64,000 bases of DNA from Hydrangea macrophylla (lineage: Eukaryota; Streptophyta; Magnoliopsida; Cornales; Hydrangeaceae). Positions 23,582-34,641 of this stretch are shown one piece after another; positions within the stretch are counted from its first letter, which is position 1, and every line of letters starts with the position of its first letter. Where the stretch lies: assembly GCA_033977485.1 (NCBI GenBank), contig CM066982.1, positions 35,938,218 through 36,002,217 on the forward strand, written 5' to 3'. Under the pieces are notes generated by a model. It had not been told where the DNA came from. It saw only the letters and a list, made by a program, of their open reading frames with translations, and ran no database searches. A program made the position numbers and the translations under genes.

Positions 23582-24751
23582 AGTATTGTGCCGATTAGGT
23601 CATCCGACGTTGCGTCCCGATTGAGGATATAACCGTAATACTGGCCTCATGCCATTCTGAAGCCTGCGGTGGCCACGTTGCTTCACAGAAGACCGCACAG
23701 AAAATTCTACATAGCGGTTTCTATTGGCCAACCATATTCAAGGATGCCCACGAATTTTGTAAATCGTGCCAACACTGTCAAAAGCTAGGTGCAATCTCAA
23801 AACGAAACTCTATGCCTTTAACTCCCATAATCACAATCGAAATTTTTGATTGTTGGGGCATAGATTTCATGGGCCCATTCCCAAAGTCAAATAACTGCGA
23901 GTATATACTCCTCGCTATCGGGAATGTCTCGAAATGGGTAGAGGTAATCCCAACAAGGTGAAATGATCATCGAACAGTTATTTCTTTTTTAAAAGAAAAC
24001 ATTCTTTCGCGTTTTGGAACCCCAAAGGCATAATTAGTGACCAAGGAAAGCACTTCTGCAATAGACCCTTGGAGTCACTTCTCAAAAAATATGGGGTCAA
24101 CCATAAAATTGCCTTAGCCTACCACCCACAAACTAACAGGAAGGCTAAATTAGCTAACCTAGAAATAAAACATATTCTCGAAAAAATGATTAGTTACAAT
24201 AGGAAAGACTGGGCATATAAGCTAACCGATGCTCTGTGGGCGTACTGTACTGCTAACAAGACAAACCTGGGAATGTCCCCATAGAGGTTAGTATACGGTA
24301 AGGCATGTCACCTCCCTGTCGAAATTGAACACAAAGCGTATTGGGCGACATGCTCATTGAACTTTGATATAAAAGATGGAGGACATCTCCGTAAACTCTA
24401 CTTGGCTGAACTGGAAGAGATACGTCGAGATGCGTACGGCAATGCAAAATTACATAAGGAAAGGTTGAAGGCTCGCCATGATAGAACGATCTTTCGTAAA
24501 TAATTCGAGCCTGGGCAAAAAGTCTTATTATATGACTCTCACCTTCACCTTTTCCCAGGAAAACTCCGATCTCGGTGGACAGGACCGTTCATAGACAAAT
24601 CTGTCTTTCCACATGGGGCCGTTGAGTTATTCAATCCTAAGAACGATGGAAGTTCAAGGTCAATGGCCAAAGATTAAAACCATTCTTGGAAGGTTTCCAA
24701 CCGAAAGTTGAGCACATCCAATTGGATGAGCCCAACTATTCTTCTACTTAA
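23582..24751 (+). pseudogene. pol: Athila-like integrase, copy 2
   Basis: Same domains and same inherited lesions as copy 1 (TAG 23596-23598, TGA 23959-23961, one-base loss near 24030, catalytic Glu replaced by Lys). Private lesions are TAG 24282-24284 and TAA 24501-24503. It lacks the TAG found at 20297 in copy 1. It ends at TAA 24749-24751. Confidence 0.88.
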
Positions 24752-24910
24752 AGCGTCAAAGCGTGTTTGCAAACTGTTGTTGTATTCTTTATTTTTACTG
24801 CTCTTTATTTTTGTTTCTTTTCATCTATTTCTGCTTTATTTCTCCTTTATGAGTGTGACTTTGATTCTAATATGCTATTCTATATTATCTCTCCCCTACA
24901 GGCTGTAAAA

Positions 24911-25447
24911 ATGAGGGACGACGACATCCATTCAATCGGGTCATGGACTGATTCAGAACATCCTAACCCTCCCTGGATTGCCGAGGATATTGCATTTTTC
25001 CTTTCTCCTTATCAAGGGCCAGGGGTAGATGATGTAGTTGACCTGACCCAAGGGTACATCCCTTACAACCCTGCTCTCCTCCATATTAATCCTTTTGAGC
25101 ACATGGACTTTCCTAAAGAGGAAGGAGAGCCAGAGGGGTATTTCGTTCGGGAAGTAGATGATGCACTTTTGGCACAGTGGGAGAACGACTCGATGTGGGA
25201 ACCATGGGATGAAGAAGATTTACAGGATGTGGTGCCAGAACGCCATAATGTTGTCTTCACATATGTTGATGACTTCCTTGTCATCGAATCGGTTCCTTAC
25301 ATTTATGTGCATTTAAGCTTTTTGTTGTTCCGGCTTCAATGCCCTCTACCTGCTAGTGCACATGGTTCAATCAAGCCAATAGTGAGGTTAATTCATTGTC
25401 ACATTTCATTCTCTTTTCATCTTTCTTTATTTGTTCCTTCCTTTTAG
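24911..25447 (+). CDS. Unknown acidic ORF after integrase, copy 2
   Basis: 178 codons, almost identical to 20809-21345, with the same upstream T-rich stretch and cctacag acceptor-like site at 24901. The only protein difference I see is Pro for Leu in DF(P/L)KEE. In this copy the downstream sequence continues into the natural next ORF at 25513. Function unknown. Confidence 0.45.
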   Translation: MRDDDIHSIGSWTDSEHPNPPWIAEDIAFFLSPYQGPGVDDVVDLTQGYIPYNPALLHINPFEHMDFPKEEGEPEGYFVREVDDALLAQWENDSMWEPWDEEDLQDVVPERHNVVFTYVDDFLVIESVPYIYVHLSFLLFRLQCPLPASAHGSIKPIVRLIHCHISFSFHLSLFVPSF

Positions 25448-25512
25448 TTCTTTCATTTGTTTTATTTATTTCTATTCTTTTTGTTTCTGTTCCTTTGTCC
25501 AAGATTATCACT

Positions 25513-25725
25513 ATGTTCCACAATGGTTTGCCAGTGTTCCTTCTGCACCAACTATTTCATGGACCTGGACCGTACATAGGGTCTCCTGGTACCCCGCCGC
25601 AAGAGGAAAGTCCGTTGAGAAATTACACTCCTTTATCTTTGTCTCCTTCCGGATCACCTCCTGCCTATACAATCAATTCCTTAAAGATTTCAGACTTGCT
25701 CGATGATGTCCTTGCTACTTTCTGA
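25513..25725 (+). CDS. Short Pro/Ser-rich ORF, natural continuation past the duplication
   Basis: ATG 25513 opens 70 codons rich in Pro and Ser (contains PGPYIGSPGTPPQEES). It follows a pyrimidine-rich stretch and may be a later exon of the ORF ending near 25447. In copy 1 only its first five codons remain before the duplication junction at 21426. No family recognised; low confidence that it is translated. Confidence 0.35.
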   Translation: MFHNGLPVFLLHQLFHGPGPYIGSPGTPPQEESPLRNYTPLSLSPSGSPPAYTINSLKISDLLDDVLATF

Positions 25726-26157
25726 CTGTTCTGGGAAAGGGAATCATCAAGTTTGGACTCCACATTCGAAGATTTGGCGGAGAAAGAAGCAATTGTGGAA
25801 GATGGAATATTCATGTTCGAAGATTAGTGTTTCACTTCAATTGTGTTTTGTCTTTTGATCATTCTTTTATCAATTGAAGTGTAATCCTAGACAGAGGTTT
25901 TATTAGTTCCAGTTTTATTTTAGTTTTTCTTTATTAATAAGGTCTTAAATGCCAACGTGGGGATTATAATTTTGCAAAATGGATGCTATTAAGAATTATA
26001 TTTATAAAATTTGCAACTTTCTATTATTTTGATGATGAATTCTGGCCTACATGTCCTTTGAATGAACTATTTTTATCATTTTCCTGTATGTCCAGAACAA
26101 TCTTGGTTAATTTGGGGGTGCATAGATTTTCCATTCAGAGATATCTTAGAATTTTCA
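25726..26157. other. Non-coding spacer of the Athila-like element
   Basis: An AT-rich segment with no convincing coding frame, between the short ORF and the promoter-like module that starts at 26158. Confidence 0.5.
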
Positions 26158-26280
26158 GGTTCGATCGATCGATCGATCGATCGATCGAAGGTGTCAAATC
26201 CTCAAGCGCTTTAATAGGTCTCAATCGATTAAGAGTTCGATCGATCAAACAGTCTCGATTGATCGAGACTTGTATTTAAA
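26158..26280 (+). promoter_or_regulatory. Internal promoter-like module before the env-position ORF
   Basis: A run of seven GATC tetramers (26163-26189, inside ttcgatcgatcgatcgatcg and its extension) and three further TTCGATCGATCGAA-like motifs precede tatttaaa (26273-26280). A C/T-rich leader follows. The same order, palindrome cluster then TATA, is seen in the LTRs. This suggests a separate internal promoter; it is inferred from layout only. Confidence 0.45.
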
Positions 26281-26475
26281 CGAGGCGTCGTTCATACACT
26301 TCATCAGTTTCTTTCTCTTCCTCTCCCTCACTCTCGAGCGATTCAACACAGAGAGAGAGCTCGGCGATTCCCCCCCCACCCCCCCCCCCCTTCCATTTCC
26401 ATCACTTGGGGGCACCCTTGATCATCACCTCATATCATCATCATAACCTCTCCCTCTCCGCTGCACTCAACTTGA

Positions 26476-26780
26476 GGTAAGATCTTGAGACCCCTCCTTT
26501 TCCATTTTTCGTTTGAAAACGAGAGGGGGTGCCCCCATTGGTCCTAAGACCAAGTATTGTTGTTTTTTTATCTCTTAGTTCTTATTTTCTTTTCATTTGC
26601 GTGTTGTTTCTCTGTCCCTGCTGCATTTCTGTGCTCAATCAATTGAGTTGGGCTCAAGCACTCGAGCTTGGCCCTTGTTCGATCGATTGAGAAATGTTTG
26701 ATCGATCGAACCCAAGCAGTGACAGTTTCTTTTCTTTTCATCCCTGATTTGATCTGTATCTTCTTTTGCTCTATTTTCAG
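26476..26780 (+). other. Possible leader intron before the env-position ORF
   Basis: The donor-like aacttgag/gtaagatc (26476) and the acceptor ctattttcag (26771-26780) bracket 305 bases. The frame of the env-position ORF is open right from the acceptor. The second palindrome cluster (26635-26715) would lie inside the intron. Confidence 0.4.
26635..26715. promoter_or_regulatory. Second GATCGATC cluster in the env leader
   Basis: Four palindromic motifs (ctcaatcaattgag, gcactcgagct, ttcgatcgattgag, ttgatcgatcgaac) lie about 360 bases past the TATA-like box at 26273. Confidence 0.5.
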
Positions 26781-26781
26781 G

Positions 26782-28272
26782 GCCTTTGCAATGAACCTGA
26801 TTACCTGATTACGGGGTATTACAAATCCAAACCCCTCAATCTTACTATACCAGATCCAATACCCGATCACGGGTTTTGGAACGCCGAAGAGCGCGTATAG
26901 TTCAACTGCTATTGTGACAAGCGGAAGGTTATGTTGGAGCGACCACTTGAGTCCGTGTGGCTATCAGCTCCGTGGTTCCTGGCAAGGATCAAAGACATGC
27001 CTTTATGGTATGATGTGTTGACCCAAACCAAAAAGGTCAACATCAATTGGGTTCAGGAAGCCTGTGCCACGATGATTAAGGATCCTGCAACTCCATTCAC
27101 ATATCGATCCTTTTTCTGCGGGCATGAGATCATCTTCGGGCCCACCACTATTTCTGCTACTCTGGGGGTATCTGAGGTGCCTGACTGTTTCTATCCTCAG
27201 CTACCAGGAGCCCCGGAGATCCCTCCTACCACTATTATCCTAGAGCTTATGGGAGGTGCCGTCTAGTTTTGGAACGGCGAGTCTCTCATCGAGGATAAGT
27301 TTCTTACTGAGGATTACCATCTCCTCCATCTAGTGCTTGTCAGCTGGATTTTGATGACTTTTTACCACGAGAAGTTGGTAGCATTGTATGCCCGGGCTCT
27401 TTATTCTATTGGGACAGGACAGCGAGTTTGCTTGTCTCGCCTCTATATCGAATTCTTTATCCAGCCGACGAGGTACATTGCCGCCAAGCGCCATCTGAAG
27501 GGCTCTTGGCCTATATATTAGGTTATTGAGCGGGCTGGGTTACTCTCGTTGGCCACAAATAATATTACTCAGGCCTCTAGTCAATTCGGCGAGACGGCGG
27601 CCCGCCGTTCTAATGCGCAGAAGAAGAGAAAATTGAAAGGGAAAGCAAAGGTCAGAGCAAAAAAGAGGAGAGGTGGAGGCACCGATATTGAGGGTGCGGC
27701 TTTTGGGACACCTACTGAGGTTAAGGAGCTCGATTTGGATTATGAGGTTGATCCTCGTGTGGAGGTTGAACAGTTCGAGCTGAGACAGCGGTCTTAGTCT
27801 CAGGCCCAGGGAGAGTCATCTTCTGTGTCTCTTCAGACTCTCCACAAACTCTTTTCAGACTCTCCACAAACTCTTTATCGAGGAGAGAGAGGCGCGGATG
27901 TGACTCGAGGGCAAGGTTGACCACTTGGTCACTCAGCTTGATACATTACTGGTTCAGTTGGTGGTCGCCCAGTCATTGCATACACCTCACCACCCCCCGA
28001 CTGCACTGCCTACTGCACCACCCACCAACGGTCCATCTTCTTCCGCTCTGCCACCACCTTCTGATCCTGTTGCTCCATCCACATCCACGACTCTACCGAC
28101 TATCTCTGAGACTCCACCTCCACCACCACCGATCATTACAATTCCCTCTTTGACCATTCCTTCCGACACCACTTTTGGTCCTCCACTACCACCGCCGTCG
28201 GTTGCTGAGGGCAGCGATGCTGATACTTCTACTGCACCGATTGTGATTTTATCCGACGTTGGGGATGATTAG
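26782..28272 (+). pseudogene. Env-position ORF of the Athila-like element (putative plant transposon protein type), broken
   Basis: One frame runs from the acceptor at 26780 through ATG 26931 to 27797, with stops at about 26898, 27264-27266, 27519-27521 and 27795-27797. The N-terminal half (VNINWVQEACATMI, CGHEIIFGPTTISATLGV) resembles the plant transposon proteins found in the envelope position of Athila elements; this is a family resemblance from memory. A basic stretch (about 27615-27680) and a long Pro/Ser/Thr-rich tail (27960-28250) follow. A 22-bp tandem duplication at 27834-27877 shifts the frame. No signal peptide or clear fusion segment is visible, so calling it an envelope would be unjustified. 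Confidence 0.6.
27834..27877 (+). repeat. 22-bp tandem duplication causing a frameshift
   Basis: cagactctccacaaactctt plus tt is repeated as cagactctccacaaactctt plus ta. Twenty-two is not a multiple of three. The frames before and after the repeat fit together only if one copy is disregarded. Confidence 0.85.
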
Positions 28273-30440
28273 ATTATGCCAGTTGAGAGTGGGAGTTTTG
28301 TTGTATTTTGTTTATTTCTATTTTTTTTCTCCTCTCTCTTCGTTTCTTTTGGTTATGTGTATATTTTGGACTGTTTGGATTGTTTGGATATTATGATCAC
28401 TGGCCTGTTGCTTTTATTGTTTTATCATCCCAGTGATCAGTTTTTATATAATGTATGGATCTCGTGTTCTATCATTTCATATTTTATTTCTTTTGATCTT
28501 GGTTGCTTGGAGTTTGTATGCCTTCTTTATAGATTGCTATGCTTGCGGTTATTGCTTTGCTTTATCAGATGATATCTCTCTATTTATATTTGAAAATCAA
28601 CTTCTGAGAACATTGCAATTTTCAGTTGGGGGTGGGATGTAGATAGATAATCACCTGTACATGTTTATACTTAGCAATCTGGATAATTTTATTGCACATA
28701 TCATACAATCTCGATTAGAATAGGATTAAATTTAAACTTAAACAAATTGGAAAAAATTGAAGAAATGTGAAACATTTTGAAATTTTTATTCTGAACTTTA
28801 TTGGTAGAACAACTTTGAATGTTCACTCCTATTTAGCTGTTATCAAGCAATGATACATTCATATTAATCTCATCCTTTTATACGCGTTTTTCTAGTTTCA
28901 CTAGGATGATTGCATATGTTGACCATTCTTGTATCCAAAATCCATATGCACATGTTAATAGATATGTAGAAAGCCTAAAATAGAGTTAATATGACTTTTG
29001 TGCTCTAAGGAATGAGTAGTGGAAACTAGTTACCCTTAGTGAGCTTTTGAATCCAATCTTCAATTCTGAGAGAATTATCACATTAAATTCGAATTATTTT
29101 TCTTGAATACGCATATTAAATTCGTTGAATAGTCTCTAATTCTTCATTTTGGCTGCTTGTTAGAGGAGAACGTTCAAGATTTACCAACTAAACTCAATGA
29201 ACACTGAAGTGCTAAAAACTAAGAAGTTAAGAAAATGATTTAAGCCATCGTTATTCGCTCGTTAACCTTTTCATATACCTGTATCAACATTCAAGAATCT
29301 GTTTTGTTCTCAACCCCACACCGATTAAATATTGCCAATTCTAGTATGGAAACCCGAATTCCTAATCTTATACTTTGACCTCAATAAACCTCATTGCACA
29401 TCTAATATGATTAACCTGTTGAAGTATGGGAGGGAGTAGTTGTGGGAGTGACCTTATAAAAAAAAGGAATATGCAAGGAGATGTTTGAATGTGGAAGTAA
29501 AAAAAAAAAAGGGAAAAGGAAAGAAGAGGGAGTAACAAAAAATATATCTATGAAAATAGAGGATGGTTGGAGTGAAGTGAAGAAGAAATAAATTAGTCTC
29601 CATCACATGCTAAAGATGTGCGATTCGTTCCCCTCTTATTTCTATCCAACTATATAAAAAACCAAAAAGTCAAAGCCTTAGTGATTCTTAACAACGTAGT
29701 TTGAACATGAACGTGTAATTTGAGTTATCCACGGTATTTCGCTCCTCTAGTTAGTAGTATTCCATTCATGCGACTATACACTCTAAATGTTCGTCCTTTA
29801 TAGAGTCAAGTATGAAAGCATTAGTATCCGAAAATTCACTCCTATCAAAGCTTTCATACCATGTGCGATCATTATTAAGCCATTTTCTGAGAGACGTTCA
29901 TTTTTTAGTGTAAACCATGTGAGAGTTGAGTTGAAACTACAAGTTCTGAGAGTATAATAGTCTAAACAACTCTAAACAAGGTTTGATACATAGTTGTTAA
30001 CTTCACACACACACGGATACATGGATGCAATGTATATGTTATATTCATCTTGGTGACATAAGGAGCATGTGTATTTCTTTCATGGTTTGAATGAGAGTGA
30101 TATGTTTTGTAGAGCTAAGTTGACATTTGAATGGGAGGGAGTGTTTACAAGTTTTTCTATATCTTTTTGAGCTTAAAATTGGAGAATTTTGTGGGTATAT
30201 TCACTGCAAACCCTCACAAGATAACACTCGTCCACTAGGGGAACCTAGGGGTTTAACGGTTTGTTGCATTTGCTAAATGCAACCGCAATTCCTGTGAAAG
30301 TGAGTTAGGTAGTTTCTCTTTCTATTTAGATTAGTTTGCTTTAGTTTATTTTGTTTTAGTTTAGTCGTTGTAGTAATAGTTTAGCTTGTTTTTATTTTTG
30401 CTTTATTGCTAGGGACTAGCAATTCGCTAGTTGGGGGTTG
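28273..30440. other. Long non-coding 3' interior of the Athila-like element
   Basis: About 2.2 kb without a credible coding frame. It begins T-rich (28290-28560) and becomes A/T-rich with a poly-A run at 29500-29511. It ends in gctagttgggggttg (30427-30440), a weak polypurine tract directly before the 3' LTR. A long untranslated 3' region is usual for Athila elements. Confidence 0.6.
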
Positions 30441-30692
30441 TGACAAGCGGAGGTATTTGTAAAATACAACTGCTCTAAAAGAAGAAAATACGTTGATTAG
30501 TTCACAACTCCTTGTCATATCTGCACTTTCTGTTACAATGCTAGTTTATACACAATATGATTAATCTATGATAAGTTATATTGTTTTAGTTTTTATTTGT
30601 GCAGATTACTGTTCTGCTGTGTGAAGAAATGAACAGCAAGATAAAAGGAATGCTTGATTTTAAGGAAGACAATTAAAACATGAAAAGTGAAG

Positions 30693-30805
30693 TTTGAGCG
30701 ATCGAAGAGCCCGCAAGCGATCGAGGTTCGATCGATCGAAGGATGTTCAAGCGCTTGAGGATTCTAGAAGTTCAATCGATCGAGTGATGTTCGATCGATC
30801 GAGCA
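30693..30805. promoter_or_regulatory. GATCGATC cluster upstream of the 3' LTR TATA
   Basis: Five TTCGATCGATCGAA-like motifs occur, including one pair (gttcgatcgatcgaagg) missing from the 5' LTR copy. The cluster ends 68 bases before tataaat at 30873. Confidence 0.55.
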
Positions 30806-31297
30806 TGGCTTTTATCATAATTTACGCGCACGCAGCAGAGACGGAGTTTTTAACCCTAGCTCTAGGTTTTAGTATAAATACTCATTTTGTATACGTCCAC
30901 AAGGATGCCCACCTTGCTTTTCAACAGTTTATAGAGAGTAGAGAGCTTTTTCTTGATTTTGGTAGGTTTCTCAAGGATTATTGTTAATTTGGCTTGGATT
31001 CTCTTAAGTTTAATCAAAGTTCACTGTTCCAGGGTTTTATATATCGTTTTATTTACATTCTGCTTGCTTAATATCGTAGTATAATCTGTCAATCTCATAG
31101 CCTTGCATGTTATCTAGTGTTAAATCATTAGTTTTCATAGTTTCCATGTTTAAATCACAACCAAACACAATTTAATGAACTTTTATGTTAAAAACGAATC
31201 TGTGACACTCCAGACCATATCTGAGTAGTCCTAGGGTTGGGAGATCATGATAAAACTATGATCTCCAGCCTCTACCATTCATCAGTTTAGAACCTGT

Positions 31298-31410
31298 GGT
31301 CGATCGATTGAAGTTAGTTCGATCAATCGAACCCTGGACACTGTCAAGCGATCGAAGCCATTTCGATCGCTCGAAAGATGATGATTCTCGATCGATCGAA
31401 AGCGCGTTGA
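31298..31410. promoter_or_regulatory. Second GATCGATC cluster of the 3' LTR
   Basis: Counterpart of 14195-14330 with one motif fewer and one decayed to gttgattttttgag. It starts 422 bases past the TATA box. Confidence 0.55.
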
Positions 31411-32076
31411 TTTTTTGAGCAGTCTAATTCTTGAGAAGATCCCCTATAGTATTCTTAGACTTTCTGCTTTAGAGATTCGTTATCAAACTGTCCCCAAATG
31501 CTCAGTTTGTCGAAACAGTCTCTGAACTTAAGGCCTTAAGGCATTTTCTTTCAATATCTTTTGAAAATCACCTTCAATGCTAACACCATTGTAGGTGTGA
31601 GTCTTAACTATTGATTTAAACCGCTTTCATGTGTTTCAAATTAACTGTGATGATATAGTCCCGGTCATGAAAGGACTATTGATTCTTTATTTTTAGAGAA
31701 ATACGGAATACTATATAGAGATGAACTCCTTAGAGCTTTAATGTAGGTGCATGGCAGATGGTTAGGTCATTGTGGATTCGTGTGATCCCAACGTTCCCCT
31801 TTTATTAAGTAAAAACCATTTTTAAAATACCGCTTTAGTTAATTAGTTAATTCGTAATTTAGTTTAATTGCTTTACTTTTAGTAGTCGTTAATTTTGGAA
31901 CTTAGTGTTCTACACTTTTCCTTAAACATTGAATTTTTATTTTCTTTTAGAGTTTAATCTAAGTAATTAGTTTACAACCTTCCCTGTGGGATCGACCTGG
32001 CCTTAACCAGATTACTACTTGCACGATCATTTACACTTGATCGTAGCACAAGCGAACACAAATAATTCTCGTGCCA

Positions 32077-33226
32077 ATGATCAATTATAGACATGAAGCC
32101 TTTTTGGGGTGTTCTGTCATGGACTACGATTGTAGGGTAAGTTGGACACGTATTGCGTCCAAAAGTCTAATTGCGATGTCTAAATTGGCTTCGATCAACA
32201 AGTTACAAGACAGTCATATCCAATGAATCATGAGATTTTAAAGCAAGATGATAATTATTGAATGATGGAAAAGTTTTTTTTTTTAATTTTTTTTGAAAGA
32301 AATGTATGTACTTATACAAAGAAGACAATGCATATATTTAGTAGTGGAGAAACTACCCATGTATGGCATTTTGATGCCTTGTAAGGAGTGGCATTCTAGG
32401 CAGTGGGTGAAGTATCGTCCTTTTGTGAGAGTGACCAAAGGCTTGTGCGTGTATCGATGGAGAATCAGACTGTTGGTAAAGGGTATATAAACAGTGCATG
32501 GACTGGATGACTAGGAACAACACATATGATTGGTTGCCCATGTGTTTACATAATCCTTGACATTCTCTTTTTATTGATGATTTTTTTTTTTACGATACAT
32601 AGTAGAGTAAAAAGAGAACAACAAGAAAACCCTTACATTTTCACCAACTCATTGTTCATTGGTAAGGTCACTCCATCCAAAAAATGATTTGAATCACAAG
32701 AGTGGGTCGAGTTTCTAAGAACATATTTGCTAGTCTTCATGAACTTCTTCATTAAAATCGTCAAGCCATGCCAACAAAAAGCAACACGCAACCAACACAG
32801 CCATACCAAGAAGAAAACACACTTCCCAAAGTATAATCATCTCAGCCAAATCCATATTGTTCGAGAATAGTAGGTATGAAGTATTATCACTTGGGTGGTA
32901 TGTATACTAAACTTTTTGAGAAGCGTGGAGAGTCAAGCACCACCAAACTTTCCTGATAAGTGCCCGCAAGCCTAAAACAAGATCAACCCCTTGGTCTTTG
33001 TCATTATCGCAATGCACAATGGTGAAGGACAATGACTATGAGTATGATAAGTAGAGAAAAAGGAGAAAACAGTGAGCAAGATGTTAGGCCGAGGAGGGAG
33101 AGGAGAGAGAAAAATGCAGAGATGCAAAGATGAGGGAAGAGCCACGTTCGAGGAGGAGGAGAAAGAGATGTAAGGGGATATGAAATGAGGGAGAAATACA
33201 ATATTTATGCTCTCTTTTTTTCACCG

Positions 33227-33264
<38 letters not shown>

Positions 33265-34641
33265 TTTTTCATTTTTTTTTCTTTTCTTTTCTTTTTGTTT
33301 TTTCTTTTCCTGTATACAGTTTCTCTCTCCTCTTCTCCTGTTTCTTTTTCATTTCTTTTTCATTTCTTTTCTTTTTATTTTTGGTTTTTGTTTTGTTTTT
33401 GAAAAAGTAAGAATGTATTTGAGAAGGCAGAGCAGCCTAATGACTTGGCAACGAGATGATTTGGACAGTTGCGAATATGTTGGTACTACTTGGACTTGAT
33501 AATATCAGTGTTCGCAGTTTTGACTTGCACGTGTTGACATTGTATCGAATTAGGCCTGAATGATGGATTAGAAATGATCAAGCATGTCTTTTTTTACTTG
33601 GGACACATGTCAACCTTTGAGCTAGTTCAGATTGATGATAGCAAACACAAGTGGATTATGAAAGTGATGATGAGGGATTAGAATCCTCATTTTAGAAAGT
33701 GCACTTATGTTACTAACAAGAGGTAGTATTTCCATAGCTGATTCTTGAACTGATAGCCCAATGTGAGGGTACATTCCATAAGAAGCGAAAAAAGTGCTAA
33801 GGAAGACTTTTTTTTTGAAGTAGTAGAGATTATAACATGTATATACATTTGGATGAGCGGGAGGTTAACTGAGTTCTGCCAACGTGAGGCTTCCTTCCAG
33901 AGGTTGAATGCTAACGACATCCTACGCACTTTTCAGCAACCATAGAGATCCTATAGTCCGTTCCAAGAACCCTGGATTAATGTTCTCCAGGGCTTACTTC
34001 TGAGGACAATACCGTCCTGGGATGCTTACCCACCCAGTTGCCCTATAAATCAGTACCCACGTGTCCAAACCACATAAGCTGGTGGAGGGACACACGTAGT
34101 AAGACATGTAAGCTTAATCCCACGCATACTCGATGTACAGGGACTACCTCGAATTCGGACCATGTGATGTTCATTCCAATTTTTTTTTAAGAAAGAAAAA
34201 AAAACTTTAGTTCTAGGGCTCAAACCACCTTGTGAATTCTCTTCTCTTCTTTTTAAAGACAAGTTGGCTCCCCATCTCGTCAATTAAACCCAAGAAGGAG
34301 CTTTGAGCTAAGTTATTAATAGTGAAGAAAGAGTGAGGTCCAGTGGATGGAGTAGGCGCTTATGACGAACTCGCTTGAAGATTTGGGGGGAGATTTGGAT
34401 ATTTTGGAACTCCTGGTTTTTTCGTTTGATCAAGGGGAATCTAGGACTTGCTAGATTACGAGTGTTGGACTAGATCAGACTAGCGGGAGCAAGTTGGAGA
34501 AACAGAGGGGGTGTGGGTAGGATTAAAGACTGTAGAACTTGTGTTGGAAGTTGCGAGATCCAACGGACTTAGAGAAGTTTGGTGGTTGTTGCTAGATTGT
34601 AAGTATTGGATCAGATCAGACCAAGAAAAGGTTGTACAAAT
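32077..34641. other. Unassigned DNA right of the Athila-like element
   Basis: No coding region can be supported. Poly-T runs occur at 32276-32292 and 32581-32593, and a pyrimidine-rich stretch at 33205-33400. A few short open frames on both strands here lack recognisable domains. Part of the right side (about 34430-34640) reads in the same frame as the LBD tail on the - strand and is probably decayed downstream coding sequence. Confidence 0.5.
33230..33260. repeat. (CT)n microsatellite
   Basis: An uninterrupted CT dinucleotide run of about 30 bases, embedded in a wider C/T-rich stretch to about 33400. Confidence 0.9.

Larger units (their letters stand above)
17331..25528 (+). repeat. 4.1-kb direct tandem duplication inside the Athila-like element
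   Basis: 17331-21425 and 21426-25528 are near-identical, with offset 4095 at the start and 4102 at the end. The 7-base difference is one deletion at about 18183. The junction at about 21419-21428 fuses caatggtt (normally continuing at 25521) to ttagacactg (normally at 17330), sharing only tt. I count roughly 50 substitutions by eye, about 1.3 percent. Confidence 0.95.
2471..32076 (+). mobile_element. Athila-like Ty3/gypsy retrotransposon, decayed, with nested insertion and internal duplication
   Basis: The two LTRs start TGACA and end GTGCCA at 2471 and 32076. A tRNA-Asp-type primer site follows the left LTR, and gag, protease, RT-RNase H and integrase lie in gypsy order on the + strand. An extra ORF sits in the env position. 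The protease motif DLGAS instead of DTG and the envelope-position ORF are typical of the Athila lineage. Length is 29.6 kb, of which 10.9 kb is a nested Tat element in the left LTR and 4.1 kb is an internal duplication. By eye the LTRs differ at about 5 percent of sites. Many stops and frameshifts make it non-functional. Confidence 0.92.
30441..32076 (+). repeat. Athila-like 3' LTR
   Basis: The intact 1,636-bp LTR starts TGACAAGCGG and ends GTGCCA. It aligns with 2471-3079 plus 13956-14983 with about 5 percent substitutions by eye. TATA box at 30873-30879. Palindrome clusters at 30693-30805 and 31298-31410. It is followed by atgat, close to the gtgat before the 5' LTR. Confidence 0.93.

Noticed and set aside
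26931..28272. Env-position ORF as a true viral envelope
   Set aside because: No signal peptide, cleavage site or clear transmembrane anchor is visible, so only the position supports it.
33185..33499. Open frames rich in Ser/Leu/Phe on both strands
   Set aside because: They arise from the CT microsatellite and poly-pyrimidine sequence and have no domain.
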